Below, one piece after another: positions 37,159 through 46,436 of a stretch of DNA of 64,000 nucleotides. Within the stretch, counting starts at the first letter, position 1; the number at the start of each line of letters is the position of its first letter. This DNA is from Prauserella muralis (GTDB lineage Bacteria; Actinomycetota; Actinomycetes; Mycobacteriales; Pseudonocardiaceae): the NCBI RefSeq assembly GCF_003202285.1, contig NZ_MASW01000001.1:1765681-1829680 (forward strand), read 5' to 3'. The translations under genes were made by a program, and so were the position numbers. The notes below the pieces were generated by a model. The model saw only the letters and a program-made list of their open reading frames with translations. It had not been told where the DNA came from and did no database searches.

Positions 37159-38799
37159 TCACAGGGGGATGTTGCCGTGCTTCTTCGGCGGCAGCGTCTC
37201 GCGCTTGTCCCGCAGCAGCCGCAGCGCCCGCGCCACGTAGCCGCGCGTGTGCGCGGGCGGGATGACGCCGTCGACGTAGCCGCGCTCTGCGGCCACATAC
37301 GGGTTGCACAGCGTGTCCTCGTACTCCTGGATCAGCCGCGCGCGCAGCGCCTCGACGTCCTCGCCGCCCTCGGCGGCACCGGCCAGCGTCTTGCGGTGCA
37401 CGATGTTGGCCGCGCCCTGCGCGCCCATCACCGCGATCTGCGCCGTCGGCCACGCCACGTTGACGTCGGCGCCGAGGTGCTTGGAGCCCATCACGTCGTA
37501 GGCGCCGCCGTAGGCCTTGCGCGTGATCACGGTGACCAGCGGCACGGTCGCCTCGGCGTAGGCGTAGATGAGCTTCGCGCCGCGCCGGATGATGCCGTTC
37601 CACTCCTGGTCGGTGCCCGGCAGAAAGCCCGGCACGTCGACGAACGTCAGCACCGGCACGTTGAACGCGTCGCACGTGCGCACGAACCGCGCCGCCTTCT
37701 CGGAGGCGTCGATATCCAGGCAGCCGGCGAACTGCGTCGGCTGGTTGGCCACGATGCCGACGCTGTGCCCGTCGACGCGGCCGAACCCGACGATCACGTT
37801 CGGCGCGAACAGTTCGTGCACCTCGAGGAACTCGCCCTCGTCCACGACGCGGGTGATGACCTCGTGCATGTCGTAGGGCTGGTTCGGCGAGTCCGGGATC
37901 AGCGTGTCCAGCTCGCGGTCGGTGTCGGTGACACCGTCCGGGATGGACTCGCCGACCGGCTCGGGCGCGTCGAACACCGGCGCCTCGGACAGGTTGTTGG
38001 GCGGCAGGAAGCCGAGCAGCTCCTTGACGTAGCCGATCGCGTCCTCCTCGTCCGAGCCGAGGTAGTGGGCATTGCCCGACTTGGTGTTGTGCGTGCGCCC
38101 GCCGCCGAGGTCCTCGAAGGTGACCTCCTCGCCGGTGACCGTCTTGATCACGTCGGGGCCGGTGATGAACATGTGCGAGGTCTGGTCGACCATCACCACG
38201 AAGTCGGTGAGCGCGGGGGAGTAGACGTGCCCGCCCGCGTTGGCGCCCATGATCAGCGAGATCTGCGGGACCACGCCGGAGGCCTGGGTGTTGCGCCGGA
38301 AGATCTCGCCGTAGAGGCCGAGCGACACCACGCCTTCCTGGATGCGCGCCCCGCCGCCCTCGTTGATGCCGATGATCGGGCGGCCGGTCTTGATGGCCAG
38401 GTCCATCACCTTGACGATCTTCTCGCCGTAGACCTCGCCGAGCGAGCCGCCGAACACCGTGACGTCCTGGCTGAACACGCACACCGGGCGGCCGTCGACG
38501 GTGCCGTAGCCGGTGACGACGCCGTCGCCGTACGGGCGGTTCTTGTCCTGCCCGAAGTTGGTCGAGCGGTGCCGGGCCAGCTCGTCGAGCTCCACGAAGG
38601 AGCCGGGGTCGAGCAGCAGGTCGATCCGCTCGCGTGCCGTCTTCTTGCCCTTGGCGTGCTGCCGCTCGACGGCTCTTTCCGAACCTGCGTGAACGGCCTC
38701 GGAGTAGCGCAGGTACAGGTCGGCGAGCTTGCCGGCCGTGGTGTGAATGTCCGGCTCGTCTTCGGGAGGCGTCCCGATCGGCTCCGTCGCGCTGCTCAT
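37159..38799 (-). CDS. accD5: Propionyl-CoA carboxylase beta subunit
   Basis: The 546-residue carboxyltransferase moves CO2 from carboxybiotin to propionyl-CoA (and perhaps acetyl-CoA), making methylmalonyl-CoA, the MutAB substrate. The acyl-CoA pocket [20 protein letters not shown] and the carboxybiotin pocket with [19 protein letters not shown] are present. Length is normal. The ATG at 38799 follows from homologous length; the Shine-Dalgarno is weak. It diverges from birA across 78 bp. Confidence 0.96.
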   Translation of the reverse strand: MSSATEPIGTPPEDEPDIHTTAGKLADLYLRYSEAVHAGSERAVERQHAKGKKTARERIDLLLDPGSFVELDELARHRSTNFGQDKNRPYGDGVVTGYGTVDGRPVCVFSQDVTVFGGSLGEVYGEKIVKVMDLAIKTGRPIIGINEGGGARIQEGVVSLGLYGEIFRRNTQASGVVPQISLIMGANAGGHVYSPALTDFVVMVDQTSHMFITGPDVIKTVTGEEVTFEDLGGGRTHNTKSGNAHYLGSDEEDAIGYVKELLGFLPPNNLSEAPVFDAPEPVGESIPDGVTDTDRELDTLIPDSPNQPYDMHEVITRVVDEGEFLEVHELFAPNVIVGFGRVDGHSVGIVANQPTQFAGCLDIDASEKAARFVRTCDAFNVPVLTFVDVPGFLPGTDQEWNGIIRRGAKLIYAYAEATVPLVTVITRKAYGGAYDVMGSKHLGADVNVAWPTAQIAVMGAQGAANIVHRKTLAGAAEGGEDVEALRARLIQEYEDTLCNPYVAAERGYVDGVIPPAHTRGYVARALRLLRDKRETLPPKKHGNIPL

Positions 38800-38877
38800 G
38801 GACGCCGAGCTTAGCCACCGTGTGGGGTCCTCACATGTGGCGTAGGCAACGTGGCACGACACCTTAAGGTGAGCGCC

Positions 38878-39702
38878 ATGAAGCGGATCGACGCCGGGCG
38901 GCTGCGTGCCGAGCTGGTCCGGCCTGCCGGGCCCTACGCCGCCCTCGACGTGGTGGAAAGCACCGGCTCGACCAACGCCGACCTGCGGGCGGCTCTCGTC
39001 GACGGCGCCCCCGACCGGACCGTGCTGATCGCCGAGGAGCAGACCGCCGGGGTGGGCAGGCGCGGCCGCTCGTGGAGCTCGCCCCCCGGCACCGGCATCT
39101 ACTGCAGCGTGCTGCTGCGGCCCGCCGAGGTGTCGCTGGCCGGCATGGGCTCGCTGGCGGCGGTGGCCGGGCTCGCACTGGTGGATCTGGCCAGAGAGCT
39201 GGGTGCGGCCACGGCCCTGAAGTGGCCCAACGACGTCCTCGCCGCCGACGGGCGCGGCAAGTGCGCGGGCATCCTCTCCGAGGCGGCCGCGTCCGAGGAG
39301 CAGGCCGTCATCCTCGGCATGGGGCTCAACGTGACCTCGGCGAGAGACGTGCCACCGCCCGGTCCCGGTGGCCTTCCGCCGGTGTCGCTGCGCGAACTCG
39401 GCGCGCGCACCACCGACCGCACCGAGATCGCCCTGCTGCTGCTGACCTTCCTGGACCTGCGGGAACGCCGCTGGCGAGCCGAGGGCGGCGACCTGGCCAG
39501 GGCCGGGCTGCTCGACGAGTACCGCACCCACTGCGCCACGCTCGGGCAGGAGGTGCGGATCTTCGTCGCGGGCGGCAGCGACCTGGTGGGCGAGGCCGTC
39601 GACCTCGACCCGGCGGGCGCGCTCGTGGTGCGCACCGCCGACGGGCGGCAGCGCACCGTCTTCGCGGGTGACGTGGTGCACCTGCGTCCTGTCCTGGAGT
39701 GA
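38878..39702 (+). CDS. birA: Biotin-[acyl-CoA-carboxylase] ligase
   Basis: The 274-residue enzyme attaches biotin to the carrier lysine of AccA3. It lacks an N-terminal DNA-binding domain, so it is a pure ligase. The [21 protein letters not shown] loop binds biotinyl-AMP, LKWPNDVLA is the conserved KWPND block, and a small SH3-like C-terminal domain follows. TAAGGT and AAGGTGA just before the ATG could act as a -10 box or as a ribosome site. It diverges from accD5. Confidence 0.95.
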   Translation: MKRIDAGRLRAELVRPAGPYAALDVVESTGSTNADLRAALVDGAPDRTVLIAEEQTAGVGRRGRSWSSPPGTGIYCSVLLRPAEVSLAGMGSLAAVAGLALVDLARELGAATALKWPNDVLAADGRGKCAGILSEAAASEEQAVILGMGLNVTSARDVPPPGPGGLPPVSLRELGARTTDRTEIALLLLTFLDLRERRWRAEGGDLARAGLLDEYRTHCATLGQEVRIFVAGGSDLVGEAVDLDPAGALVVRTADGRQRTVFAGDVVHLRPVLE

Positions 39703-39766
39703 AAGCCGCCCGGTGCGCGGTACGGTGAGCGCACACGGCGAGGCACGAGCCCGGGGAGTGTTCGAA

Positions 39767-40351
39767 GTGGCGTATCCAGACGATCTGCTCAGCGACGGCG
39801 AGCGCGTCGTCACCCACAAGCATCCGCACTTCAAGATGCTGGTCGTGCCGATCGTCGTGCTGCTGGTGGTGCTCGCGGGCGGTGGCTGGCTGGCGGTGCT
39901 CGCCGGCGACGTGGACCCGCCGTGGGACCTGGTGGCGCTGATCGCCATCGGAGCCGTGGGACTGCTGCTCGTCGTGTGGCTGTTCCTGGTGCCGTTCGTG
40001 CGCTGGCGCACCACGCACTTCATCGTGACGACCGACCGGGTGATCGCGCGGGAAGGCGTGCTCAAGCGCACCGGCATCGACATCCCCATGGCGAGGATCA
40101 ACAGCGTGCGCTTCGAGCACGGCCTGCTCGACCGCGTGTTCGGCTGCGGGACGCTCATCATCGAGTCGGCCTCGGACGAGCCGCTGACCTTCGACGACAT
40201 CCCCAGCGTGGAGCGTGTGCACACGATGATCTACCGGCAGGTCAACGACAACCCGTACGACGACTACGGCTACGCCGAGCCGGATCCGACCGAGCAGCTG
40301 CCGCACGGCGGGCAGGAGCCGCCGCCGAGCACGCAGGGAAGGGGACGCTAA
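39767..40351 (+). CDS. PH-domain (bPH2) membrane protein
   Basis: The 194-residue protein has two membrane helices (about 24-75) followed by a bacterial PH domain ([33 protein letters not shown]) and an acidic, proline-rich tail. Function is unknown, but the gene follows birA in mycobacteria as well (Rv3278c). GTG at 39767 was chosen for GGGGAG nine bases upstream; other GTGs exist close by. The next gene starts three bases after it. Confidence 0.85.
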   Translation: MAYPDDLLSDGERVVTHKHPHFKMLVVPIVVLLVVLAGGGWLAVLAGDVDPPWDLVALIAIGAVGLLLVVWLFLVPFVRWRTTHFIVTTDRVIAREGVLKRTGIDIPMARINSVRFEHGLLDRVFGCGTLIIESASDEPLTFDDIPSVERVHTMIYRQVNDNPYDDYGYAEPDPTEQLPHGGQEPPPSTQGRGR

Positions 40352-40354
40352 GGC

Positions 40355-41299
40355 ATGGGCGCGCGTGAACTGGGCCTTCCCGAGCGGGTGCCCTCCGTCG
40401 ACGGGCTGCCGCGACGGGTCACGATCTGGGAGGTCGGTCCGAGGGACGGGCTGCAGAACGAGAGCGCCGTCGTGCCCGTCGAGGTGAAGGCCGAGTTCCT
40501 CGACCGGCTGGCCGGCGCCGGGCTCACCACGCTGGAGGCCACGAGCTTCGTGCACCCGAAGTGGGTGCCGCAGCTGGCCGACGCCGAGGAGCTGCTCGCG
40601 CGGCTCGAGCAGCGTCCCGGCGTGCGCTACCCGGTGCTCGTGCCCAACGAGCGCGGGCTCGACCGGGCACTGGCTGCCGGGGTGCGGCATATCGCCGTGT
40701 TCGCGAGCGCGACCGAGACCTTCGCCAAGCGCAACCTCAACTCGACCGTCGACGACCAGTTCGCCATGTTCGAGCCGGTGGTCACCAGGGCCAGGGCCGA
40801 GGGGCTCGACGTGCGCGGCTACCTGTCGATGTGCTTCGGCGACCCGTGGGAGGGTGCCGTGCCCGCCGAGCAGGTCGTGCGCGTGGGCACGCGACTGCTC
40901 GACCTCGGCTGCTCGCAGCTCTCGCTCGGCGACACCATCGGCGTGGCCACGCCCGGCCAGGTGGACCGCCTGGTGGGCGCGTTCAGCGAGGCCGGGGTGG
41001 CCGTGGACGCGCTGGCCGTGCACTTCCACGACACCTACGGTCAGGCGCTGGCCAACACGTTCGCCGCGCTCCGCCATGGTGTGTCCACTGTGGATTCCTC
41101 TGCCGGCGGGCTCGGGGGCTGCCCGTATGCCGAGTCGGCGACCGGCAACCTCGCCACCGAGGACCTGGTGTGGCTGCTCGACGGCCTCGGCATCGAGCAC
41201 GGCGCCGACCTGGACGCGCTCGTGGAGACGAGCGTGTGGATGGCGGGCAAGCTCGGCAGGCCCAGCCCGTCGCGGGTGGTGAAGGCACTCGCCGGCTGA
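40355..41299 (+). CDS. mvaB: Hydroxymethylglutaryl-CoA lyase
   Basis: The 314-residue TIM-barrel enzyme cleaves HMG-CoA to acetoacetate and acetyl-CoA in leucine breakdown. Visible features are VGPRDGLQNE at the start, HFHDTYGQALANT with the metal-binding His pair, and the family signature GGLGGCPYAESATGN with the catalytic Cys. A related aldolase role on another acyl-CoA is possible. The gene follows the PH protein by three bases. Confidence 0.9.
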   Translation: MGARELGLPERVPSVDGLPRRVTIWEVGPRDGLQNESAVVPVEVKAEFLDRLAGAGLTTLEATSFVHPKWVPQLADAEELLARLEQRPGVRYPVLVPNERGLDRALAAGVRHIAVFASATETFAKRNLNSTVDDQFAMFEPVVTRARAEGLDVRGYLSMCFGDPWEGAVPAEQVVRVGTRLLDLGCSQLSLGDTIGVATPGQVDRLVGAFSEAGVAVDALAVHFHDTYGQALANTFAALRHGVSTVDSSAGGLGGCPYAESATGNLATEDLVWLLDGLGIEHGADLDALVETSVWMAGKLGRPSPSRVVKALAG

Positions 41300-41426
41300 T
41301 CGGCGCACGCGGCCGTCGCCCGAACGGGCAACGATTCGGCCGCGACCGGAACCAGGCGGCCCCGTGCTGCGTCGAAACCGCTGCCGACTGCTGTACACAC
41401 AGACCTTCGGACGTCGGGGAGGGGCC

Positions 41427-41873
41427 GTGACCGACCATCGCGCGCAGGTGGAGGAGTTGCTCGCCGACTACCAGCGCAGCAGAGAGCAGCTGGCCTCGGT
41501 GCAGCGGAACCTCGCGTCCATCAGTGAGTCCGCGAGCAGCGACGACGGACTGGTGACCGCCACGGTCGGCGGTCGCGGGGTGCTCACCGGGCTGGTGATC
41601 GCCGACGCCGCCTACGAGCGGTACCGGCCGGGCGAGCTGGCCGCGCAGATCGTGAAGGTGGCGGGCGCCGCCACCGTGAAGGCCCTCGCCGGTGCGGGTG
41701 AGGTGCTGGCCCCCGCGCTGCCGTCGGGCACGGATCCGCAGGCCCTGCTGCTCGGCACGGCCGACCTGGCCGCCGAGGAGATCGCGCCGCCCTCCGGCGA
41801 TCCCGACGACGAGGACGAGAGCTTCGAGGACCAGAGCTGGCTGGACGAGGCCGACTGGCCGAGGTCGCGATGA
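41427..41873 (+). CDS. YbaB/EbfC-family protein
   Basis: The 148-residue protein has a helical start, a YbaB-type beta hairpin (GLVTATVGGRGVLTGLVIADAAYER) and a very acidic C-terminus (GDPDDEDESFEDQS). In actinobacteria, YbaB-like proteins are often encoded with WXG100 substrates, as here. GTG at 41427 has GGGGAGGGG upstream. The last four bases overlap the next gene (ATGA), so the cassette starts here. Confidence 0.82.
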   Translation: MTDHRAQVEELLADYQRSREQLASVQRNLASISESASSDDGLVTATVGGRGVLTGLVIADAAYERYRPGELAAQIVKVAGAATVKALAGAGEVLAPALPSGTDPQALLLGTADLAAEEIAPPSGDPDDEDESFEDQSWLDEADWPRSR

Positions 41874-42190
41874 GCGCGGCGGGCGAGGGCTTCGAGGTCG
41901 ATGCCGAGCGGCTCGGTACGCACGCCGCCGAGTTCGACGGTCTCGCCGAGCGGGCGAGCCGCATCACCGCCCGGCTGCGCGACGTCGTGGCCGGGGCGGC
42001 CCCGTGGGGCGGGGACGCCGTGGGCCGGAGCTTCGCCGCCGCGCACACCGGCCCCGCGAACGACGCGCTCGACCGGCTGGGCGGACTGGCGGGCGGCCTC
42101 GCCGAGGTCGGCGCGAGCTTCTCCGCGGCCGCGGGGGCCTACCAGACCGCCGACGACAGCGCGGCCGACGACGTGACCGGCGCCGGGTAG
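41870..42190 (+). CDS. WXG100/EspC-like secreted protein
   Basis: The 106-residue protein is a helical hairpin with Trp46-Gly-Gly48 in the turn and Tyr91-QTA-Asp95 in the last helix, matching the WxG and YxxxD export features of type VII substrates. It likely pairs with the N-terminal domain of the downstream toxin for export. It overlaps the YbaB-like gene by four bases and precedes the toxin by nine. Confidence 0.8.
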   Translation: MSAAGEGFEVDAERLGTHAAEFDGLAERASRITARLRDVVAGAAPWGGDAVGRSFAAAHTGPANDALDRLGGLAGGLAEVGASFSAAAGAYQTADDSAADDVTGAG

Positions 42191-42199
42191 GCGGCACGC

Positions 42200-44263
42200 A
42201 TGGGCATCGAGCTTCCCGCCGAGCTGGCCGACATCGCCGCGCGGACCGGGGTGAGCTGGCCGCAGGCCGACGAGGACGCGATGCGTGAGCAGGCCGGCGC
42301 CTGGCGGCAGGCCGAGCAGGACCTCGCGGCGCTGGCCGGAGACGCGGACGCGGTGGCGGGCAAGGCGCTCGGCGCGCTGTCCGGGCAGGTCGCCGAGGCC
42401 GCGAGCCGCACATGGTCCGGCTACGTCGAGCCCGACAGCGGCACGCTCACCGTGGCCGCGCGCGACGCGGGCGCGGCCGCCGACCGGCTGGAGCACGCGG
42501 CCGACCAGGTCGGCGCCGCCAAGGTCGAGATGGTGCGCCAGCTCGTGGCCGCCGCCAAGAACGCCGACGCCGCCTCCGCCGCGGCGGACGCGGGCCACCC
42601 GGCCGCGCTCGCCGGCCTGGACACGGTGCTCGCGGGCACCGCGGCGAACCTGGGAGCCGTGTCCGGAGGGCTGGCCGACGCCGTCGGTCCCGCGGCCGGT
42701 GCGCCGGTGGAGACGGTCGGCGCGGTGGTCGAGGCCCAGCCGGGCGCCCACACCGCCGACGGGCAGACCGGCCTGCTCAGCGCTGCCACCGGCCTGCCTG
42801 CCAGCGTCGTCGACGGCGCGCTGTCGACGGTGGGGCCCACCGTCGAGCAGGGCGCGGAGCTCGCCGAGGACGGCCACGACCTGCTCACCGAGGCCCGGCC
42901 GTCCGGCCTGGTGCCCGCGGAACGCCCGGTTCCCGCCGAGCCGCCCCCGGCTGCCGAGCCCGCTCCCGGCCACGCGCGCGGGCCCGCGGAGCCACCCCGG
43001 CCCGGTGGCACCGACGCCGGTACCGGGCCGATCGTCGTGCCGGACGCGCCGACGCCGCCGCGCGGCACCGGCTTCGGCGCACCCGCGCCCGTCGGGTTCG
43101 CCGATGCGCCGACCCCGCCCAGCGGCTTCCCGATGCCCCCGGCCGCGGGGCCTTCCGGGCAGGCCGGACCACCCACGCCGGGCCAGACCCACCTCGCGGG
43201 CTACGCGGCGCCACCCGTGGCGCCTCCGCCCGGTGCCGCGCCACCCCCGGTGCCGCCCCCCGGTCAGTTCGCGGGCCAGCAGTTCGGCCCGCAGCCCTAC
43301 GGCGGCCAGCCGTTCGGCGGTCAGCAGTTCGGCCCGCCGGGCGTGCCCTACGGTGCGCCGCCACCCGGCGCCGCACCGGCACCACCACCTCCGCACGCGC
43401 CGCCGCCCGGCGTCGCGGGCCAGCCGCCCCGCCACGGGCCGATGGCGCCGCCGCAGCGCTGGGGTCCCGGCGCCGAGCCGTACCAGCCCCACCCGCCGCA
43501 GGGCAGGCCACCGGCGGCTGAGCCGGTGCGGCCGCAGGCACCCGCGCCGCCGGTGCCGGTCGGCGCGCCCCGGCAGGAGCGGCAGAGCGTCGTCGCACTG
43601 TTTCTGGTGCACATGTTCCCGATCGGGCATCTGCCGGTGGCGTCCGACCGTCCCGCGCGGCAGCTGCCGGTGCCCACCGGCGACGAGCACTGCGTGCCGT
43701 GGCTGCGGTTCCCGCCGCACGACCACCCCGAGTCCGGGCTGATCGACCCGGACGACGCGCTGGCCGCGCTGCGGGCGGGACGCCGCCAGCCCGCGCCCCC
43801 GCCCGCCGCGGTGCTGCCCTGCCCGCCCGCCGCGCTCACCGACGGCTACGACCCGCTGGGCGAGCTGCACGAGCGCGACTGGGACCAGCGCTACCTCGTG
43901 CACGATGGCGAGCGGCCCGAGTACGCCTGGCCACCGGGCGAGCAGTACCCGGAGGGCGGCTGCGAGGAAGGCGAGCCGGTAGTGCTCGCCGAGGGCATCC
44001 TGCTCGACCGGTTCGGCACGGCGCTGGGCCGCGTCTTCGCGCCCGAGGGCACGCCGTTCGCGCACCGGTCGCTGCCGCCCGCCCACCTGGAGGCCGGATA
44101 CCGGCGATACCGGGTGCTGCGGGAGCTGCCGATGTGGCGGACCGTGTCGGCGGGCTGGTTCGCCCAGCCGGGCGGTGGGGTGCGGTACCGGTCGGTGTAC
44201 TCGGCGGCCGAGCTGGTGACGCTCGGCTACCTGGCGGACGTCACGTTCGAGGAGAAGTCGTGA
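42200..44263 (+). CDS. TNT-domain NAD+ glycohydrolase toxin
   Basis: The 687-residue protein has a helical N-terminus with a WxG (Trp72-Ser-Gly74), a helical region to about 230, a long Pro/Gly/Gln-rich linker (about 235-490) and a C-terminal TNT domain (about 545-683). TNT features are YDPLGEL, LDRFG (Arg604), GTPFAHRSLPP (Arg623) and QPGGGVRY with Gln656. M. tuberculosis CpnT/TNT cleaves NAD+. The position of its catalytic His seems to be Arg here (YRRYRV near 634-639), so activity needs proof. The next gene overlaps by GTGA. Confidence 0.85.
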   Translation: MGIELPAELADIAARTGVSWPQADEDAMREQAGAWRQAEQDLAALAGDADAVAGKALGALSGQVAEAASRTWSGYVEPDSGTLTVAARDAGAAADRLEHAADQVGAAKVEMVRQLVAAAKNADAASAAADAGHPAALAGLDTVLAGTAANLGAVSGGLADAVGPAAGAPVETVGAVVEAQPGAHTADGQTGLLSAATGLPASVVDGALSTVGPTVEQGAELAEDGHDLLTEARPSGLVPAERPVPAEPPPAAEPAPGHARGPAEPPRPGGTDAGTGPIVVPDAPTPPRGTGFGAPAPVGFADAPTPPSGFPMPPAAGPSGQAGPPTPGQTHLAGYAAPPVAPPPGAAPPPVPPPGQFAGQQFGPQPYGGQPFGGQQFGPPGVPYGAPPPGAAPAPPPPHAPPPGVAGQPPRHGPMAPPQRWGPGAEPYQPHPPQGRPPAAEPVRPQAPAPPVPVGAPRQERQSVVALFLVHMFPIGHLPVASDRPARQLPVPTGDEHCVPWLRFPPHDHPESGLIDPDDALAALRAGRRQPAPPPAAVLPCPPAALTDGYDPLGELHERDWDQRYLVHDGERPEYAWPPGEQYPEGGCEEGEPVVLAEGILLDRFGTALGRVFAPEGTPFAHRSLPPAHLEAGYRRYRVLRELPMWRTVSAGWFAQPGGGVRYRSVYSAAELVTLGYLADVTFEEKS

Positions 44264-44532
44264 ACACGGAGTCGATCATGCGCTGGCTCGAGGCCGTCGG
44301 CGTGCCGCCCGAGGTGGTCTCCATCGGCGGCGAGGCCGACAACACCTGGTGCCTGCTGCGCGGTGACGAGCCCACCGGCGACGGCGAGGTCGCGTGGGAG
44401 GTGTTCTGGCGGGAGCAGGGCAACCGCTACGACTGGGCGCGCTTCACCAACGAGCAGGTCGCGTGTCACTACCTCTTCGGGCGGCTCACCTGGGCGCAGG
44501 TCGCGCGGGGCGCAGTCGGCGTGCTCCCCTAG
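44260..44532 (+). CDS. Putative immunity protein for the TNT toxin
   Basis: The 90-residue soluble protein has a net negative charge and pattern WEVFWREQGNRYDWARFTNEQVACHYLFGRL, like small proteins encoded behind polymorphic toxins. Its GTG overlaps the toxin stop by four bases, which keeps both in step. Immunity is inferred from position and size, not from proven homology; M. tuberculosis IFT is longer. A weak alternative is an export chaperone. Confidence 0.65.
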   Translation: MNTESIMRWLEAVGVPPEVVSIGGEADNTWCLLRGDEPTGDGEVAWEVFWREQGNRYDWARFTNEQVACHYLFGRLTWAQVARGAVGVLP

Positions 44533-44592
44533 CGGGCGAACCTCACCCGAAGCGGCCCTGCCTGGCCGGGGTGCGCCATACCCTCGGTGGTC

Positions 44593-45501
44593 ATGATCGA
44601 CACTCCGGCACGCCGGGGCAGGACCGCGGGCTGTCCCGACGCGGCCGCCGGTCCGGCCGCGGCCTTCGCGCACCGGTTGTGGGACCTCAAGCGCAGGGCG
44701 GGTGACCCGTCCTACGACCGGATGCGCGGCGAGTACGGCGCGCTCGCGTCCAAGTCCGCGCTCTCGGCGGCCGCGCGGGGACGCCGCCTGCCGTCGTGGG
44801 ACACGACGTGGGAGTTCGTCCGCGTCCTCGAGGTCGGGCTGCTGGGGGAACCGGAGGACGAGGTCCGCGCCCGCTGGCGCGCGGCGTGGGAGCAGGCCCG
44901 CGCGCAGGCCGGAACACCCTCGCCCACGCCCACCGCCGCGGCTCCGGAACCCGGCGAGCCCGGCGTAACCGGCACACCAGCCGAGTCCGCCGGCCGTGCG
45001 CGGCGGCGTGCCTGGCGCCGTGCCCCGGTGGCCGCGGCCGTGGTCGCCACCGCGTTGCTCGCCGCGGGCACGATCGCCGGGATCGAGGCGCTGCGCCCCG
45101 AGGGCGGCACCGAGGATCCCCGCGCCGCCGTGCCCCCGCCGCTCATCGCGGGCGACGCCTCCGAGTTCGGCGGCGACATCACCGTGCCCGACGGCACCGA
45201 GATCCCCACCGGCACCCGGTTCGTCAAGACCTGGGAGTTCCGCAACACCGGGACGGTCCCGTGGATCGGCCGTTACCTGCGCCGCGAGGGCTCGTTCGGT
45301 GACGGTGACGACTGCCGCACCCCGCACCGGGTGCCCATCCCGAGAACGATGCCGGGCGAGTCGGTGCGGGTGTCGGTGGAGGTCCGCGCTCCCGACGAGC
45401 CCGGCCACTGCCAGGTGTACTGGAAGATGGTCGACGGCAAGGGCAGGCTGCTGCTGCCCGGCCATCGCGCGGTGTTCTTCTTCGTCCGCGTCGTCGCCTG
45501 A
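44593..45501 (+). CDS. HTH, membrane helix and NBR1 Ig-like domain protein
   Basis: The 302-residue protein has a cytoplasmic N-terminus like the HTH region of actinobacterial XRE-type proteins (about 22-90), one membrane helix (about 142-162) and an outer NBR1-like four-tryptophan Ig domain (about 195-302; FVKTWEFRNTGTVPW, CQVYWKMVDGKGRL). It might sense an external ligand and bind DNA. TACCCT lies eight bases before the ATG and there is no Shine-Dalgarno, so it could be leaderless. Confidence 0.75.
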   Translation: MIDTPARRGRTAGCPDAAAGPAAAFAHRLWDLKRRAGDPSYDRMRGEYGALASKSALSAAARGRRLPSWDTTWEFVRVLEVGLLGEPEDEVRARWRAAWEQARAQAGTPSPTPTAAAPEPGEPGVTGTPAESAGRARRRAWRRAPVAAAVVATALLAAGTIAGIEALRPEGGTEDPRAAVPPPLIAGDASEFGGDITVPDGTEIPTGTRFVKTWEFRNTGTVPWIGRYLRREGSFGDGDDCRTPHRVPIPRTMPGESVRVSVEVRAPDEPGHCQVYWKMVDGKGRLLLPGHRAVFFFVRVVA

Positions 45502-45668
45502 CCGGGTGACGCCGTTGGCCACCGCGGCCGGAAGCCAAATCGCTGACCAGCGTGGACAGTGCTCTTTGGCTACCGGCCACGGTGTGGCCGGCACAGCGCT
45601 CCCGCGCTGGTCTGAACCTCTCTACGGTCGGGTCGTCATCGAAACCGACCCGAGTGAGGGGAGTCCGG

Positions 45669-46055
45669 ATGCCGACTTGGACCAGGCGAGCCGCGGCCGT
45701 GCTGCCGGTGGCCGCCGCGCTGCCGCTGTTGCTGGCGCCGCAGGCCGCGGCCGTGCAGAAGGTGTGCGCGGGAGGGCCGCTGATGGGCGGCAAGACCACC
45801 ACGGCGGAGGTGCTGGCCGACCAGGTGATCACCATCAAGGTGCACAACCACGACTGGCGAGGTCTCGCGCTGAGCATCCGCGACGTGCGCTGGAAGAAGA
45901 CGCTGTGGAAGGGCGTCGTCGCCCCCGGCAAGGACAAGAAGGTGAAGACGGACGTCTTCGGCGAGCCGCCGATCGGCTACAAGATCGCCTTCGACGTCAC
46001 CTCCAACCTGTCCAACAACTACACCTACGCGATCTCCTCGGCGCGCTGCTACTGA
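45669..46055 (+). CDS. Small secreted protein, unknown
   Basis: The 128-residue precursor has a Sec signal peptide (about 1-28, RRAAAVLPVAAALPLLLAPQAAA) and a basic mature part of about 100 residues with Cys near each end, which could form one disulfide. GAGGGGAG lies five bases before the ATG. It is followed by a second small secreted protein 28 bases later. No family recognised. Confidence 0.7.
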   Translation: MPTWTRRAAAVLPVAAALPLLLAPQAAAVQKVCAGGPLMGGKTTTAEVLADQVITIKVHNHDWRGLALSIRDVRWKKTLWKGVVAPGKDKKVKTDVFGEPPIGYKIAFDVTSNLSNNYTYAISSARCY

Positions 46056-46083
46056 CGGCTCACTGACTCGGAAAGGCTCGACC

Positions 46084-46422
46084 ATGCGAACGCTGTCCAG
46101 GGCGGTGCTGCTCGCCGCCGTCGCCGCCACCACGGCGGTGCTGCCCGCCACCGCCGCCACGGCGGCCCCGGCAGGCCCCTCGGGAACGAGCGGCGATCCC
46201 GAGATCATCAAGACCTGCGGCAAGGGCTACTCCGGCTACATCCGGCGCTTCGGCAAGGACGCACTCTGCCTGCAGCCGGGCACCCGCACGTGGAGCGGGT
46301 TCAAGGCCTTCGAGTGCAAGGGCAACATCACCGTGTACTTCAAGGAGGGCCAGAGGGTCGAGTGCGGCGGCGGGGTCAACTTCCCCTACTACGGGGGCGT
46401 GGTGAAGACCGTCGCCCGCTGA
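46084..46422 (+). CDS. Small secreted Cys-containing protein, unknown
   Basis: The 112-residue precursor has a signal peptide ending near TAATAAPA and a mature domain with four Cys (CGKGY, LCLQPG, ECKGN, ECGGG) that may form two disulfides. GGAAAGG precedes the ATG. It is 28 bases after the other small secreted protein, so they are likely co-expressed. It resembles no enzyme or known toxin. Confidence 0.7.
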   Translation: MRTLSRAVLLAAVAATTAVLPATAATAAPAGPSGTSGDPEIIKTCGKGYSGYIRRFGKDALCLQPGTRTWSGFKAFECKGNITVYFKEGQRVECGGGVNFPYYGGVVKTVAR

Positions 46423-46436
46423 CCCGGCCCGCCCGG

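Noticed and set aside
42412-43742. Alternative plus-strand frames in the linker of the TNT protein
   Set aside because: Arg-rich or Pro/Arg-rich readings with no signal; the TNT frame is continuous and framed by overlapping neighbours.
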